Shown here: one piece after another, positions 1 through 9,185 of the stretch
Position numbering within the stretch: position 1 is the stretch's first letter
Layout: each line of letters begins with the position of its first letter
Assembly (NCBI RefSeq): GCF_000196455.1
Contig: NC_014614.1
Coordinates: forward strand, 1,968,001-2,032,000
From: Acetoanaerobium sticklandii
Lineage (GTDB): Bacteria > Bacillota > Clostridia > Peptostreptococcales > Filifactoraceae
Reading direction: 5' to 3'
DNA length: 64,000 bases
Made by a program: the position numbers and the translations under genes
Notes under the pieces: generated by a model
The model's input: only the letters and a program-made list of their open reading frames with translations
The model's database searches: none
What the model was told of the DNA's origin: nothing

Positions 1-433
1 ATATTATTCCAGTTTTTTTGCTGTAATTGTCAAAATCTATTTCTGGAGCGCTGATATTGCAAATCCCATTTATCCTTTTAGCCGTACCATAAGCTTTTAT
101 AGTCCTTCCTATAGTCAGCTGACTTTGTATATAAGGATTGTTAAAAACAGTCAAAAAAGCTTTTTGTGTATTGTCATAAATACATATTCTTAAAATAACC
201 ATATTTTTTTTGGGCTTCTTTACATCTACTGATATAATCTTCCCCTCAATACAAACTTTCTCTTCAAAATGCACATCCGCAATCTTTTTAAAATGTCTTC
301 TATCTTCATACCTCATGGGATAATGCATTAACAAATCTTTTATGGTTTTAATTCCCCGCTTGTAGTAAACAGTTTTTTTCTTTGGTCCTATCCCTGGAAT
401 TATATCTATTTCCAAATCTAGTTTCGATTTCAT
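1..433 (-). CDS. recG: ATP-dependent DNA helicase RecG, N-terminal part
   Basis: Only the first 144 codons lie in the window; the gene runs off the left edge. The protein starts MKSKLDLEIDIIPGIGPKKK, followed by a helix-hairpin-helix-like segment (IKTIKDLLMHYPMRYEDRR, about residues 29-47) and an OB-fold wedge domain, which is how RecG begins. RecG remodels stalled replication forks and Holliday junctions. The helicase motor is outside the window, so identity rests on the wedge region and on position: in Firmicutes recG follows the yloU-yloV pair. The ATG has a Shine-Dalgarno AGAGGAT about 4-9 bases upstream. A terminator hairpin separates it from the gene upstream, so it probably has its own promoter just before 433. 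Confidence 0.85.
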   Translation of the reverse strand, partial: MKSKLDLEIDIIPGIGPKKKTVYYKRGIKTIKDLLMHYPMRYEDRRHFKKIADVHFEEKVCIEGKIISVDVKKPKKNMVILRICIYDNTQKAFLTVFNNPYIQSQLTIGRTIKAYGTAKRINGICNISAPEIDFDNYSKKTGII

Positions 434-483
434 AAGCATCCTCTTTTTCTATAAAAAATAGTATAGATACTCGATTTAAAGAC

Positions 484-511
484 AAAAGGAAACCGTGAGG
501 TTCCCTTTTTA
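484..511. terminator. Terminator after the fatty-acid-kinase-like gene
   Basis: An 11-bp stem with a 4-base loop (arms AAAAGGAAACC and GGTTCCCTTTT, one G-U pair) lies between the upstream gene's stop at 531 and the recG start. T-runs flank it on both sides, so it could act in either direction; on the minus strand it ends the yloU-yloV transcript. Confidence 0.75.
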
Positions 512-530
512 TTGTTATCTATAAAATAAT

Positions 531-2174
531 CTATTCCACAGAAATAATATAATAATATAAAGGCTGTCCCCCATGATATAGTTCAATATCTAAATCTGGG
601 TAAGCTTCCTCTAATTCCTCTATAAGGCTCTCAGCTTCGTCTTCATTGATATCTTCACCATAAAACAAGCTAATTATTTCGCTATCCTCATCTACAAGAT
701 TTTCTATAAGCATTTTTGTAACGGCACTTATTTCTTTGCCTGCAGATACAATCTTCTTTTCACCTATGCCTATTACATCGTCCTTTGATATTTCAAGCCC
801 ATCTGCGCTTGTATCTCTAACAGCAAAGGTTACCTGACCGCTTTTTACATAGCCAATAGACTCAGTCATTGAGCTTAAATTGTCTTCAAAGCTAGATTGT
901 AAGCTCATATTCATAAGCGCTTGAAAACCTTGAGGTATTGTTTTGGTAGGAATAACTTTTATATTTTTAGTGCTAATTTCGCTAGCCTGTGTAGCAGCCA
1001 TTATAATATTACTGTTATTCGGTAAAATAAAGATATCATTTGCCTTAATTTTATCTATTGCTTCTAAGAAATCTTTTGTACTAGGATTCATAGTCTGACC
1101 ACCTTCTATAATATGGTCTACTCCAAAATCCTTCATTATCTTACTAAGTCCATCTCCCATAGCAACAGATATTATACCAAAGCCCTTGTTAATTTCTGCT
1201 CTGCTTGACTCTAATACAACCTCAGCTTTAGCATCCTTGTTTTGCTCTATTCTAACTTCATGCTGAAGCCTCATATTTTCAATTTTAATTCTATCTAAAT
1301 CTCCATAATTTATAGCTTTTTCCATAACCTCACCTGGATTATTAGTGTGGATATGAATTTTAATTAGTCCATCATCCCCAACTACAATCAGCGAGTCTCC
1401 ATAGTTTTCAATCTCTTTTTTAAAGTCTTCAGGTATTATTTTAGTGGTTTTTACCATAAATTCAGTACAGTATCCAAATTCAAGTTCACCTTCGAATATA
1501 TGGATATCTTCTTCTTCGAATAATGCTGGTGCTAGCTTTTCAGACTTATCCTTTTTTACAGGTTCACCTATGAAACCACGATACAAGCCCTCAAAAAATA
1601 CGACAAAGCCTTTTCCACCCGAGTCAACAACATTAGCATCCTTAAGAGCTTTTAGAAGCTCTGGCGTATGATTAAGTGAATTATTTGATGCCTCTAGCAA
1701 TTCTTCTAGAAAAAATTTCATATCCATATGATTTTTATATATTTTCAAGGCTTCTTCAGCTGTTTGTCTAACTACAGTTAAAATAGTTCCTTCTACAGGC
1801 TTAATTACGGCTTTATATGCCACTTCTCTCGCAGAATCAAGTGCTAAAGCTATATCTTCAATAGTAAGCTCTTCTTTATTTTCTATAGATTTTGCGAATC
1901 CTCTTAAAAGTTGAGATAATATTACACCTGAGTTTCCTCTAGCTCCCATTAACGAGCCTTTTGTTATAGATTTTCCAATTTCTGTAATTGTACTTATATT
2001 TGAATTTTCAAGCTCTGATACAGCCGATTCAATTGTAAGCGACATATTTGTACCTGTATCTCCATCTGGAACTGGAAACACATTTAATTTATCTATCAGT
2101 GCTTTTTCATTTACAAGATTATTTGCCCCTGATAAAATCATTTCTTTTAATAAAACTGCATCTATTTTGTTCAT
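531..2174 (-). CDS. DAK-family fatty acid kinase-like protein (YloV/FakA family)
   Basis: The protein has 547 residues, matching FakA/YloV proteins of about 550. The N-terminal dihydroxyacetone-kinase-like (Dak2) nucleotide-binding domain shows PVPDGDTGTNM (residues 34-44, acidic metal-binding loop), GARGNSGVILSQLL (77-90) and VDSGGKGF (183-190). A middle segment holds HIHTNNPGE (274-282) and a C-terminal region corresponds to the FakB-binding part. In Staphylococcus aureus FakA phosphorylates fatty acids bound to FakB (DegV-family) partners so that they enter phospholipid synthesis; that role is inferred here from the family, and no FakB gene is in the window. It lies 19 bases after the Asp23 gene, a pairing conserved in Firmicutes. 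The Shine-Dalgarno AGGAGG is rather far from the ATG (about 11 bases), with no better start nearby. Confidence 0.88.
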   Translation of the reverse strand: MNKIDAVLLKEMILSGANNLVNEKALIDKLNVFPVPDGDTGTNMSLTIESAVSELENSNISTITEIGKSITKGSLMGARGNSGVILSQLLRGFAKSIENKEELTIEDIALALDSAREVAYKAVIKPVEGTILTVVRQTAEEALKIYKNHMDMKFFLEELLEASNNSLNHTPELLKALKDANVVDSGGKGFVVFFEGLYRGFIGEPVKKDKSEKLAPALFEEEDIHIFEGELEFGYCTEFMVKTTKIIPEDFKKEIENYGDSLIVVGDDGLIKIHIHTNNPGEVMEKAINYGDLDRIKIENMRLQHEVRIEQNKDAKAEVVLESSRAEINKGFGIISVAMGDGLSKIMKDFGVDHIIEGGQTMNPSTKDFLEAIDKIKANDIFILPNNSNIIMAATQASEISTKNIKVIPTKTIPQGFQALMNMSLQSSFEDNLSSMTESIGYVKSGQVTFAVRDTSADGLEISKDDVIGIGEKKIVSAGKEISAVTKMLIENLVDEDSEIISLFYGEDINEDEAESLIEELEEAYPDLDIELYHGGQPLYYYIISVE

Positions 2175-2193
2175 GTGATATAAGAACCTCCTG

Positions 2194-2550
2194 TTACTTT
2201 TGAACTCTTACGCCTTGGACATTAATATCGATTTTACTTACCTTAAGTCCAGTTTGATTTTCTACATAATATTTAACTCTATCGATTATATTATCTGCAA
2301 CTACTGATATCTTGGTTCCATATTGAATAATGACAAAGAGCTCAATACTAACAGTTTCCTCTGCAATGTCAACCTTTACTCCCTTGCTTCCATTTGGACC
2401 TTGGAGTAGCTCTACAATTCCTGTAGATTTGTTTTTTGATGCCATTCCAACAAGACCATAACATTCCATTGCCGCTTGACTTGCTATTTTAGCAACAACT
2501 TCTTTATCTATATATACATTTCCTTTTTCATTTGCTAAGATACCTGCCAT
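2194..2550 (-). CDS. Asp23/Gls24 family protein (YloU-like)
   Basis: A 118-residue protein of the Asp23/Gls24 (DUF322) family: it opens with a segment on becoming IDKEVVAKIASQAA, has the conserved GLVGM motif and ends INVQGVRV, as in YloU. Family members are small alkaline-shock or envelope-stress proteins that can associate with the membrane through partners. The exact role of YloU is not established; its tight pairing with the downstream fatty-acid-kinase-like gene suggests a link to membrane lipid supply, which is inference. The start is well supported by AAGGAGG seven to eight bases upstream of the ATG. It is divergent from rpmB, with a 206-base spacer that must hold promoters for both; I could not pick convincing boxes for this gene. 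Confidence 0.85.
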   Translation of the reverse strand: MAGILANEKGNVYIDKEVVAKIASQAAMECYGLVGMASKNKSTGIVELLQGPNGSKGVKVDIAEETVSIELFVIIQYGTKISVVADNIIDRVKYYVENQTGLKVSKIDINVQGVRVQK

Positions 2551-2756
2551 TGATATACCTCCTTGTTCGCTGTGATATTATTTTATTTAGAATTTATTTA
2601 TACCCTATTTTAATAAATTATCTCTTTTCAAAGTATATATGATATCAAGATTTTGTTCAAGTAAATTTAACCTTAGTACTGCTTTTTGTAGGCTCTGTAT
2701 GGTATCATAATATTTGTTTTCTATTAATCATTCTGTTAAATAAGGAGGTTTTTGAA

Positions 2757-2948
2757 ATGGCAAGAGTTTGCGAGGTATGCGGAAAAGGCAAAGTAAGCGG
2801 CAATAATGTCAGCCATTCAAATCGTCATACAAAAAGAACTTGGTCTCCAAATCTGCGTAACGTTAAGGCAGTAGTTGAGGGAACTCCAAAGACAATAAAA
2901 GTATGTACAAGATGCTTACGTTCTGGAAAAGTACAAAGAGCTGTATAA
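2757..2948 (+). CDS. rpmB: 50S ribosomal protein L28
   Basis: A complete 63-residue L28 with the family signature MARVCEVCGKG at the start and conserved SHSNRHTKRTW. It carries two CxxC pairs (Cys5/Cys8 and Cys50/Cys53), so it is the zinc-binding form of L28. It is a component of the large ribosomal subunit. The start has a textbook AAGGAGG seven bases upstream. It is the only plus-strand gene in the first 19 kb and is followed by a strong hairpin terminator, so it is monocistronic; in B. subtilis rpmB also sits alone beside yloU. A weak promoter (TTTTTG, 17 bases, CATAAT) lies near 2684-2712 but I would not rely on it. Confidence 0.97.
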   Translation: MARVCEVCGKGKVSGNNVSHSNRHTKRTWSPNLRNVKAVVEGTPKTIKVCTRCLRSGKVQRAV

Positions 2949-2962
2949 CAACCAATGTACTT

Positions 2963-3021
2963 AAAAAAAGACTTGAATCTTTCTAATTAATTTAATTAAA
3001 AAGATTTCAAGTCTTTTTTAT
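2963..3021. terminator. Bidirectional terminator between rpmB and thiN
   Basis: A long hairpin: the arm AAGACTTGAATCTTT pairs with AAAGATTTCAAGTCTT with one bulged A, around an AT-rich loop. A-run before and T-run after allow it to end rpmB on the plus strand and the thiN operon on the minus strand. Confidence 0.85.
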
Positions 3022-3129
3022 TGCAGATTTATATTAAGATCCCTAAATAGTCATTCTAATTAAACACCAATTTTTTAAATACATAAAATCATTGTTAAAT
3101 TAATTATAGGAATCTTAATTCATACTAAA

Positions 3130-3777
3130 TTATAATTCTGGGTTAGTTAAGATAGCAATAAGTTTCCCTATCTCTAGCTCTACTTCAGCTTCATCCTCAG
3201 ATACTATGTTCGATATGCATCTAGTAGAGCCTAGCTCTAAATTATAATTATCAAGTGGATAAGCAAATCCTTTAAGCGTAATTCCATAAGCATTGTCCCC
3301 TAAAGTTATAAAGGATATGGTTCTAGCCTTCTCATTTAAAATCTTAGTTTTTCCTTTAGTAATAAGCCATGCCTTATTATTTTCATCTACAAGCTCTAGA
3401 TTAAGCCCTAGTTGCTGAGCATAATATAGCATAAAAATGTTACCTAACATGTGGTCTAATCTCTCGCCTAAAAATCCCAGCATAGTAATATTTGAATAGC
3501 CCATCTCTTTTGCTAAATCTATTGCAAGTTCTGTATCAGTTTTATCTTTTTTCGCTGGAAATTTAATAAAAACTGTTTTTTGAGTTTTATAATACTCTTC
3601 AACTTCACTCTTAATTGAATCTAAATCCCCTACAATATAGTCTGGTACAATTCCCAATTCAAATAATCTGTTTGAAGCTCCATCAGCTGATATCAAAAGT
3701 TCATGCGAAGAAGCTGTTTCTTTATAAAACTCAGATGTTTTCATATTTCCATTTACAAATATACAGCATTTTTTCAT
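3130..3777 (-). CDS. thiN: Thiamine pyrophosphokinase
   Basis: Converts thiamine plus ATP to thiamine pyrophosphate and AMP. At 215 residues it is typical of bacterial ThiN. Visible motifs are DGASNRLFELGIVPD (32-46), the metal-binding GDLDS (50-54), KDKTDTE (77-83) and GERLDHMLGN (104-113). It is the last gene of the long minus-strand operon. The ATG is three bases after the rpe stop with only a weak Shine-Dalgarno, so translation is probably coupled to rpe. No TPP riboswitch is visible, as expected for a salvage gene embedded in a housekeeping operon. The order rsgA-rpe-thiN is the same as in B. subtilis. Confidence 0.93.
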   Translation of the reverse strand: MKKCCIFVNGNMKTSEFYKETASSHELLISADGASNRLFELGIVPDYIVGDLDSIKSEVEEYYKTQKTVFIKFPAKKDKTDTELAIDLAKEMGYSNITMLGFLGERLDHMLGNIFMLYYAQQLGLNLELVDENNKAWLITKGKTKILNEKARTISFITLGDNAYGITLKGFAYPLDNYNLELGSTRCISNIVSEDEAEVELEIGKLIAILTNPEL

Positions 3778-3780
3778 AAT

Positions 3781-4437
3781 CTATACCACTGAATTTTCTC
3801 TAAACAATTTAACAGTTTGCTTTATGTCATTACTGCCAAATATAGCAGATCCAGCAACTATTATATTTGCTCCTGCGCTTACTACTTTCTTCACATTTTC
3901 AGGGGTAATTCCTCCATCAACCTGGATATCTATATTCACGTTTTCTTTAAGACATAGTGATTTAAGCTCTTTTATTTTAGGTATCATAGATTCGATGAAT
4001 TTTTGTCCCCCGAAACCTGGATTTACTGTCATAATAAGAACCATGTCTATGTCATGAATTATATGCTTTATAGTTTCTATAGGTGTAGCAGGATTAAGTG
4101 CAACACCTGCTTTTTTACCTAAGGCTTTAATCGATTGTATAGTTCTGTGAAGATGTGTGCAAGCTTCTTGATGTACTACAATAAGGTCAGCCCCAGCATC
4201 TGAAAAAGCCTCTATATATTTATCTGGATTTTCAATCATAAGATGCACATCAAAAACCATATCAATTTTGCCTTTAAGGGCATTTATAACTGGTGGTCCA
4301 ATTGTAATATTAGGGACAAAATGTCCATCCATTACATCTATGTGTAAATATTCGCATCCAGCATCCTCAACAACCTTGATATCACTTAAAAGGTTCGAAA
4401 AATCTGCTGATAGAATCGATGGTGCTAATTTAATCAT
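3781..4437 (-). CDS. rpe: Ribulose-phosphate 3-epimerase
   Basis: Interconverts ribulose 5-phosphate and xylulose 5-phosphate in the pentose phosphate pathway. The 218-residue protein is a TIM barrel with all family motifs: LAPSILSADF near the start, HIDVMDG with catalytic Asp34, DVHLMI with metal-binding His65, MTVNPGFGGQ and VDGGIT with the second catalytic Asp at 174, then AGSAIF. Length is standard. The Shine-Dalgarno GGAGGTATTAA overlaps the end of rsgA, so the two are closely coupled. No unusual feature. Confidence 0.97.
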   Translation of the reverse strand: MIKLAPSILSADFSNLLSDIKVVEDAGCEYLHIDVMDGHFVPNITIGPPVINALKGKIDMVFDVHLMIENPDKYIEAFSDAGADLIVVHQEACTHLHRTIQSIKALGKKAGVALNPATPIETIKHIIHDIDMVLIMTVNPGFGGQKFIESMIPKIKELKSLCLKENVNIDIQVDGGITPENVKKVVSAGANIIVAGSAIFGSNDIKQTVKLFRENSVV

Positions 4438-4442
4438 TGTAT

Positions 4443-5345
4443 TTAATACCTCCGTTTTTTATCACTTCTAATTTCCTTTAATAACTGCAAGTAGCTTTCA
4501 TATCGCTGATTTGGTATTTCTTTATCTAAAACAGCTTGTTTTACCTTGCATCCTGGCTCGTTTTCATGTATACATTTAAATCCAAATTTACACTCATGGT
4601 CATATTCATGAAATTCTACAAAATATTCTTTTAGCTCAACCTCGTCAATCAAGTCCAAGTTCAATGAGCTAAATCCTGGAGTGTCAGCAACTAGTGCATT
4701 CTCTTCTAGTTCAATAAGCTGAGCATACCTTGTCGTATGTCTACCCCTTTGGAGCTTCTCACTTATCTGAGATGTTTTTAAGTTTAGCTTTGGATCAATT
4801 TTATTTAAGAGACTGGATTTTCCTACACCTGAAGGGCCAGCTATTACCGTTATATTATCTTTAAACTCGTCTTTTATCTTTTGAAAATCTAAATCATGCT
4901 TTACACTTGCAGCAATAACCGTGTAACCTGCTCTTTCATAGATTTTTACATAATCTTCATATTTTCCTTCGGTATCTAAATCTACTTTATTAAAGCAAAT
5001 AGTAATATCAAGTCTTTCTCTTTCTGCAAGAACTATGAATCTGTCTATTAGTGAAAGATTTGGCTCAGGGCTTTTTACAGCAAAAATCAATAGAGCCTTC
5101 GTTACATTGGCAATAGGAGGTCTGAACAAATAGCTCGACCTCTCTTTTACACTTTCAATCATGCCTTTTTTTGTCACAGGGTCCACTACCGTCATTTCTA
5201 CCACATCGCCTATGACTGGGCTTATGCTATCTTTTCTAAATATACCTCTCGCTCTGCATTCATATACTTCATTATCTTCGTAATTTTTAACATAATAAAA
5301 ACTCGATAGACCTTTTATAATTCTTCCTGTTTCCATCCTCCACAT
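4443..5345 (-). CDS. rsgA: Small-ribosomal-subunit biogenesis GTPase RsgA
   Basis: A late 30S assembly factor whose GTPase is stimulated by the subunit. It has an N-terminal OB domain, then the circularly permuted GTPase order: NKVD (G4, about 119-122) before GPSGVGKSS (G1, 170-178) and DTPG (G3, 221-224). The C-terminal zinc-binding motif is complete (Cys252, Cys258, His260, Cys266). Full length is 300 residues from the first ATG; a second ATG three codons in (5336) gives the family-typical start METGRIIKG. Neither start has ideal Shine-Dalgarno spacing, so the true start is open. It lies between prkC and rpe as in B. subtilis. Confidence 0.95.
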   Translation of the reverse strand: MWRMETGRIIKGLSSFYYVKNYEDNEVYECRARGIFRKDSISPVIGDVVEMTVVDPVTKKGMIESVKERSSYLFRPPIANVTKALLIFAVKSPEPNLSLIDRFIVLAERERLDITICFNKVDLDTEGKYEDYVKIYERAGYTVIAASVKHDLDFQKIKDEFKDNITVIAGPSGVGKSSLLNKIDPKLNLKTSQISEKLQRGRHTTRYAQLIELEENALVADTPGFSSLNLDLIDEVELKEYFVEFHEYDHECKFGFKCIHENEPGCKVKQAVLDKEIPNQRYESYLQLLKEIRSDKKRRY

Positions 5346-5357
5346 CTACCTCACTTT

Positions 5358-7325
5358 TTAAAAAGCTACTTGTTGGGTTGTATAATATTGACCATCTATA
5401 TATATTTCATAGTCTTTTGTTTCGCCATTTTTACCTATTATATCCACTATTAATATTCCATTTAAGTCCGCTGGTCTAATAGTTTGGTTATATACTACAG
5501 CTCCTGTCGATAAATCCTTTATCTGAAGTGCAACTGTTTCTTTTTCAGGAAGCATGATAGCCATGCTAGTTTTAATTGTTTGAGGTTGCTCCTCTTTTTC
5601 TAGTCTATTTATTACTAGATTAATTTCACTGCCTTTTTTTGCTTCAGTATCTGCTTTTGGAATCTGCGATAATACTACTCCATCTTTTTTAGATTTATCT
5701 TCGTTATAGCTTAGTTCTCCCACTTTAAAATTTCCTATATTGGCTTTTGCATCCTCTAAGGATTTGCCAACAAGGGATGGAACCATTTCAAGTATTTCTT
5801 CTGGTCCTCTGCTAACTTTCAGCTTAATAATGCTTCTTTCCTCTACGTTTTCTCCAGCGGCTGGCGATTGCGAAAGAATAATATCTTCTTCCTGATCAGT
5901 AAATTCATACTCTACAGCCTCCTGCAGATTTTTTGACTCAAGTAATTCTAGAGCCTCTGTAAGCTTCATCCCTTCAACACTGGGTACACTTACAGTTTCA
6001 GCTAATGCTTTAGAGATGACAACTTTTATGGTCTCTCCTTCGTTTACTTTTACTCCCACAGTTGGCTCTTGTTTAGAAATAGTTCCCTCTGCGTATTTAC
6101 TATTTGGTTCCTCAGATATCATTTCTACTTTAAGACCTAGCTTTGTAGCTTCTTCCTCAGCTTCTTCTAGAGTTTTTCCAAGAAGTGAAGGTGTATCTAT
6201 CTTATTGGATGAGAAAATACCAAAGACATTTGAAGGTAGAAGTTCTCCTCCTGAGAATATAAATACAGTTGCTAAAAACACAAGCGAAGCTACCAAAGCT
6301 GCAATTATCGCAAAAATGGACATAGTCTTAGAATGCTTTCGTTTTGGCTTTCTATCTGCTATTTTTGATTTTTTATTTGATTTCATGTCAATTTCCTCGT
6401 CATCATAATCTTCCTCATAATCATCTGAAAAGTCCAGCTCTTGATGCCCAAAAAGTATTCTCTTAGTTTCAAAATCCTCTTCTCTTTCAATAAAATTATT
6501 TATAGGCTTCTTTTGCTCTAAACTAGAAATATCTGCAACTAGTTGCTCTACATTCTTGTATCTTCTATCTACATTACGTTGAGTCATTTTCAAAATAAGA
6601 TTCTGAGCATCCTGTGACACGTTTGCAAAATCTTCTTCACCTAGCTCAACCTTACTGTGGATATGCTTCAGAGCAACATTTACAGGTGTTTCTCCGCTAA
6701 ATGGAAGCTTTCCTGTAAGAAGTTCATATAGGACTATTCCAAGTGAATATATATCACTTCTCTCATCCATATATCCCCCTCTTGCCTGCTCCGGAGAAAA
6801 ATAATGAACTGAGCCCATAACTGCCCCTACACTGGTAATTGTAGAGCTATTTACAGCCTTTGCAATTCCAAAATCTCCTACTTTAACCATATTGTCTTTA
6901 GTTATCATAATATTGTGTGGCTTGATATCTCTGTGGATAATTTTCTTACTATGAGCTTCTGATAAAGCTAAGGCTATCTGTTTTACGATATTAATAGCTC
7001 TTTGTTCATCTAAAGCTCCTTCTTTTTTAATGAGCTCTTTTAAATTTATTCCATCAACATACTCCATTACTATGTAAGATATGCCATTGTCCTGACCTAC
7101 ATCATATACATTTATAATATTAGGATGATTAAGGCTTGCTGCAGCCTGAGCTTCATTTTTGAATTTGTTAACAAATTCTTCGTCAGTTGAAAACTCATCC
7201 TTTAAAATTTTTACTGCAACTATACGATTTAGTATCTGGCATCTAGCGGTATAAACATTTGCCATCCCGCCTTCTCCTATTTTTTCCATCAGCTGATATC
7301 TATTTCCTAAAACTTTATTATTCAC
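5358..7325 (-). CDS. prkC: PASTA-domain Ser/Thr protein kinase PrkC
   Basis: A membrane kinase that senses peptidoglycan fragments and phosphorylates division and wall proteins. From the start used here (655 residues) it has a complete kinase domain: glycine loop GEGGMANVY (17-25), Lys39, HRDIKPHN (131-138), DFG (151-153) and SPEQARGG. An acidic and basic linker leads to one membrane segment (about 335-357), three extracellular PASTA repeats (about 374-577) and a small C-terminal beta domain. The frame is open upstream to a GTG at 7361 that overlaps stp, but the GTG at 7325 has a good GGTGA five bases before it and gives the usual N-terminus NNKVLGNRYQL. The gene pairs with the phosphatase stp, its normal antagonist. 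Confidence 0.95.
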   Translation of the reverse strand: MNNKVLGNRYQLMEKIGEGGMANVYTARCQILNRIVAVKILKDEFSTDEEFVNKFKNEAQAAASLNHPNIINVYDVGQDNGISYIVMEYVDGINLKELIKKEGALDEQRAINIVKQIALALSEAHSKKIIHRDIKPHNIMITKDNMVKVGDFGIAKAVNSSTITSVGAVMGSVHYFSPEQARGGYMDERSDIYSLGIVLYELLTGKLPFSGETPVNVALKHIHSKVELGEEDFANVSQDAQNLILKMTQRNVDRRYKNVEQLVADISSLEQKKPINNFIEREEDFETKRILFGHQELDFSDDYEEDYDDEEIDMKSNKKSKIADRKPKRKHSKTMSIFAIIAALVASLVFLATVFIFSGGELLPSNVFGIFSSNKIDTPSLLGKTLEEAEEEATKLGLKVEMISEEPNSKYAEGTISKQEPTVGVKVNEGETIKVVISKALAETVSVPSVEGMKLTEALELLESKNLQEAVEYEFTDQEEDIILSQSPAAGENVEERSIIKLKVSRGPEEILEMVPSLVGKSLEDAKANIGNFKVGELSYNEDKSKKDGVVLSQIPKADTEAKKGSEINLVINRLEKEEQPQTIKTSMAIMLPEKETVALQIKDLSTGAVVYNQTIRPADLNGILIVDIIGKNGETKDYEIYIDGQYYTTQQVAF

Positions 7326-7347
7326 TGTTTCACCATCTTTCACGATA

Positions 7348-8091
7348 TTATAGGATAACACAAACTATTGTTATATTATCTTTTCCACCCTTTTTATTAG
7401 CTAATTCCACAAGACTGTCACAACAATTTTGTGGATTGATGCAGGTTCTTAAAATATTTTGAATCTCAGAATCATCGACCATATTGGTTAGTCCATCACT
7501 GCATAGGATAACTATATCTTTTTTCTGAAGCTCTTTATGATAAAAATCTACTCTTACACTTTTGTCGGTTCCTACAGCTCTAGTGATTACATTTTTTTGA
7601 GGATGAGTTCTTGCATCTTCGGGCTTTATTACTCCTTGCTTAACCAATTCCTGTACATATGAATTGTCAACAGTGAGCTGATGCAAGGTATCCTCTCTAA
7701 ACACATAAGCCCTACTATCTCCAACATTAGCTACAATTAAGTTATTTGAATTTATAATAGCTGCTATTAGGGTAGTTCCCATACCAGCAAATTGATCTTC
7801 TTTATTGGCCTTTTCATAAACGAGCTTGTTTGTTTCATAAAAAGCTCTTGATAGCATTATTTTTAAATCTCCTACGCCCTCGGCATTATCTTCTAAATGT
7901 CTAAAAACGTAGGTTTTTAATTTATCAATAGCCATTTTACTGGCTACTTCCCCCTTGTTATGGCCACCCATTCCATCAGCCACAGCAAAAAAACCAGTCT
8001 CCTCACCTTGGATTATAAGAGTTTCTGCATGACAATAATCTTCGTTAGTAGGTCTTTTCATTCCACAGTCAGTTATAAAAGAAAAATCCAA
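7348..8091 (-). CDS. stp: PP2C-type Ser/Thr protein phosphatase
   Basis: Removes phosphates placed by PrkC. The 247-residue protein carries the PP2C metal-site motifs: TNEDYC, ADGMGGHNKGE, GDSRAYVF, CSDGLTNMV and GKDNITIV. Length is typical of Stp/PrpC. The open frame begins at a GTG at 8100, but a TTG at 8091 lies about seven bases after AAGGGTG and yields the family-like start MDFSFITDCG, so I prefer the TTG. It follows rlmN by 15 bases and precedes prkC, the standard Firmicutes arrangement (yloN-prpC-prkC). Confidence 0.95.
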   Translation of the reverse strand: MDFSFITDCGMKRPTNEDYCHAETLIIQGEETGFFAVADGMGGHNKGEVASKMAIDKLKTYVFRHLEDNAEGVGDLKIMLSRAFYETNKLVYEKANKEDQFAGMGTTLIAAIINSNNLIVANVGDSRAYVFREDTLHQLTVDNSYVQELVKQGVIKPEDARTHPQKNVITRAVGTDKSVRVDFYHKELQKKDIVILCSDGLTNMVDDSEIQNILRTCINPQNCCDSLVELANKKGGKDNITIVCVIL

Positions 8092-8106
8092 GTTTATCAC
8101 CCTTTT

Positions 8107-9132
8107 CTAATCAACAATGCTTCGTCTTAGCTGGCCACACGCTCCATTTATATCTTTTCCCATCTCTCTTCTGACAGTTGCTTCTATGTGATTGCTTTTC
8201 AAAACACTAAGAAAAGCATTTATTGCAGCTTTGTCTGGCCTTTTGTATGTACGCTCTTCAACTGTATTTACTGGTATTAAATTTACATGGCACAGCATGC
8301 CTTTTAGTAGCTTCGATAATCTGTTTGCATCTTCGTTTGAGTCATTTACACCTTTTATAAGTGCATATTCAAAGGTAACTCGCCTTTTTGTAGTATTTGC
8401 ATAATCTTTTGCTGCCTTTATAACCGAATCAATAGGATAGGCATTTTCTACAGGCATAATGATTTTTCTTTTTTCATGAGTGGTCTCATGAAGTGATATG
8501 GCTAAGTTTATTGGATATCCTAATTTTGCAAGTTCATTAACCTTAGGCACTACTCCACAAGTAGATATAGTTATATGTCTATAGCCTATATTCAGAGAAT
8601 CCTCTTGGTGTACTATATCTAAAAACTTAATTAGGTTATCAAAATTATCAAGTGGTTCTCCACTTCCCATCATTACAACATTAGATATACGTTCTTTTAC
8701 ATCATTTTGAACAGCAAGAATCTGGCCTATCATCTCTCCTGCAGTAAGGTTTCTAACTAGTCCATCTATAGTTGATGCACAAAAACTGCATCCCATTAAA
8801 CATCCCACTTGAGAGGATATGCAAATTGAAAGCCCATGCTTATATCTCATTAGCACTGCTTCTATTATATTTTTATCATCTAACTGGAGCAAATATTTTC
8901 TAGTACCATCAAGTTCTGAAGTAAGCACCTTATATACCGACACCTTAGAAATATATAAGCGCTCTTTTAACTTTTCCTTGAGTACTTTTGAGATATTTCC
9001 TATTTCATCAAAAGATGAAATTCCTTGGACTAGCTTCGGGTAAATTTGCTTAGCTCTAAATTTCTGTTCTCCAAGCTTAACAATTTCTTCCTCTAACTCA
9101 CTAAAGGTTAGAGATAATGCATCTGATTTCAT
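8107..9132 (-). CDS. rlmN: 23S rRNA (adenine-2503-C2) methyltransferase RlmN
   Basis: A radical SAM enzyme that methylates C2 of A2503 in 23S rRNA, and A37 of some tRNAs. The 341-residue protein has the CxxxCxxC iron-sulfur motif at Cys111, Cys115 and Cys118 (QVGCLMGCSFCAS), a GSGEPLDN SAM-contact motif and the C-terminal catalytic cysteine in GACGQLR (Cys332). The conserved second catalytic cysteine is thereby present in pair with Cys118. The A2503 position distinguishes RlmN from Cfr; the operon position between rsmB and stp strongly favours RlmN. Start has AAAGGT upstream. Confidence 0.95.
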   Translation of the reverse strand: MKSDALSLTFSELEEEIVKLGEQKFRAKQIYPKLVQGISSFDEIGNISKVLKEKLKERLYISKVSVYKVLTSELDGTRKYLLQLDDKNIIEAVLMRYKHGLSICISSQVGCLMGCSFCASTIDGLVRNLTAGEMIGQILAVQNDVKERISNVVMMGSGEPLDNFDNLIKFLDIVHQEDSLNIGYRHITISTCGVVPKVNELAKLGYPINLAISLHETTHEKRKIIMPVENAYPIDSVIKAAKDYANTTKRRVTFEYALIKGVNDSNEDANRLSKLLKGMLCHVNLIPVNTVEERTYKRPDKAAINAFLSVLKSNHIEATVRREMGKDINGACGQLRRSIVD

Positions 9133-9185
9133 AATTTACCTTTCTGTAACAAATTACCATTATTATATACTAACATATAAACATA

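Noticed and set aside
3022..3129. TPP riboswitch for thiN
   Set aside because: This spacer is downstream of thiN, and no TPP-box sequence is present upstream of the gene either.
6016..6408. 130-codon plus-strand open frame
   Set aside because: Antisense to the PASTA and membrane region of prkC; low-complexity, no family resemblance.
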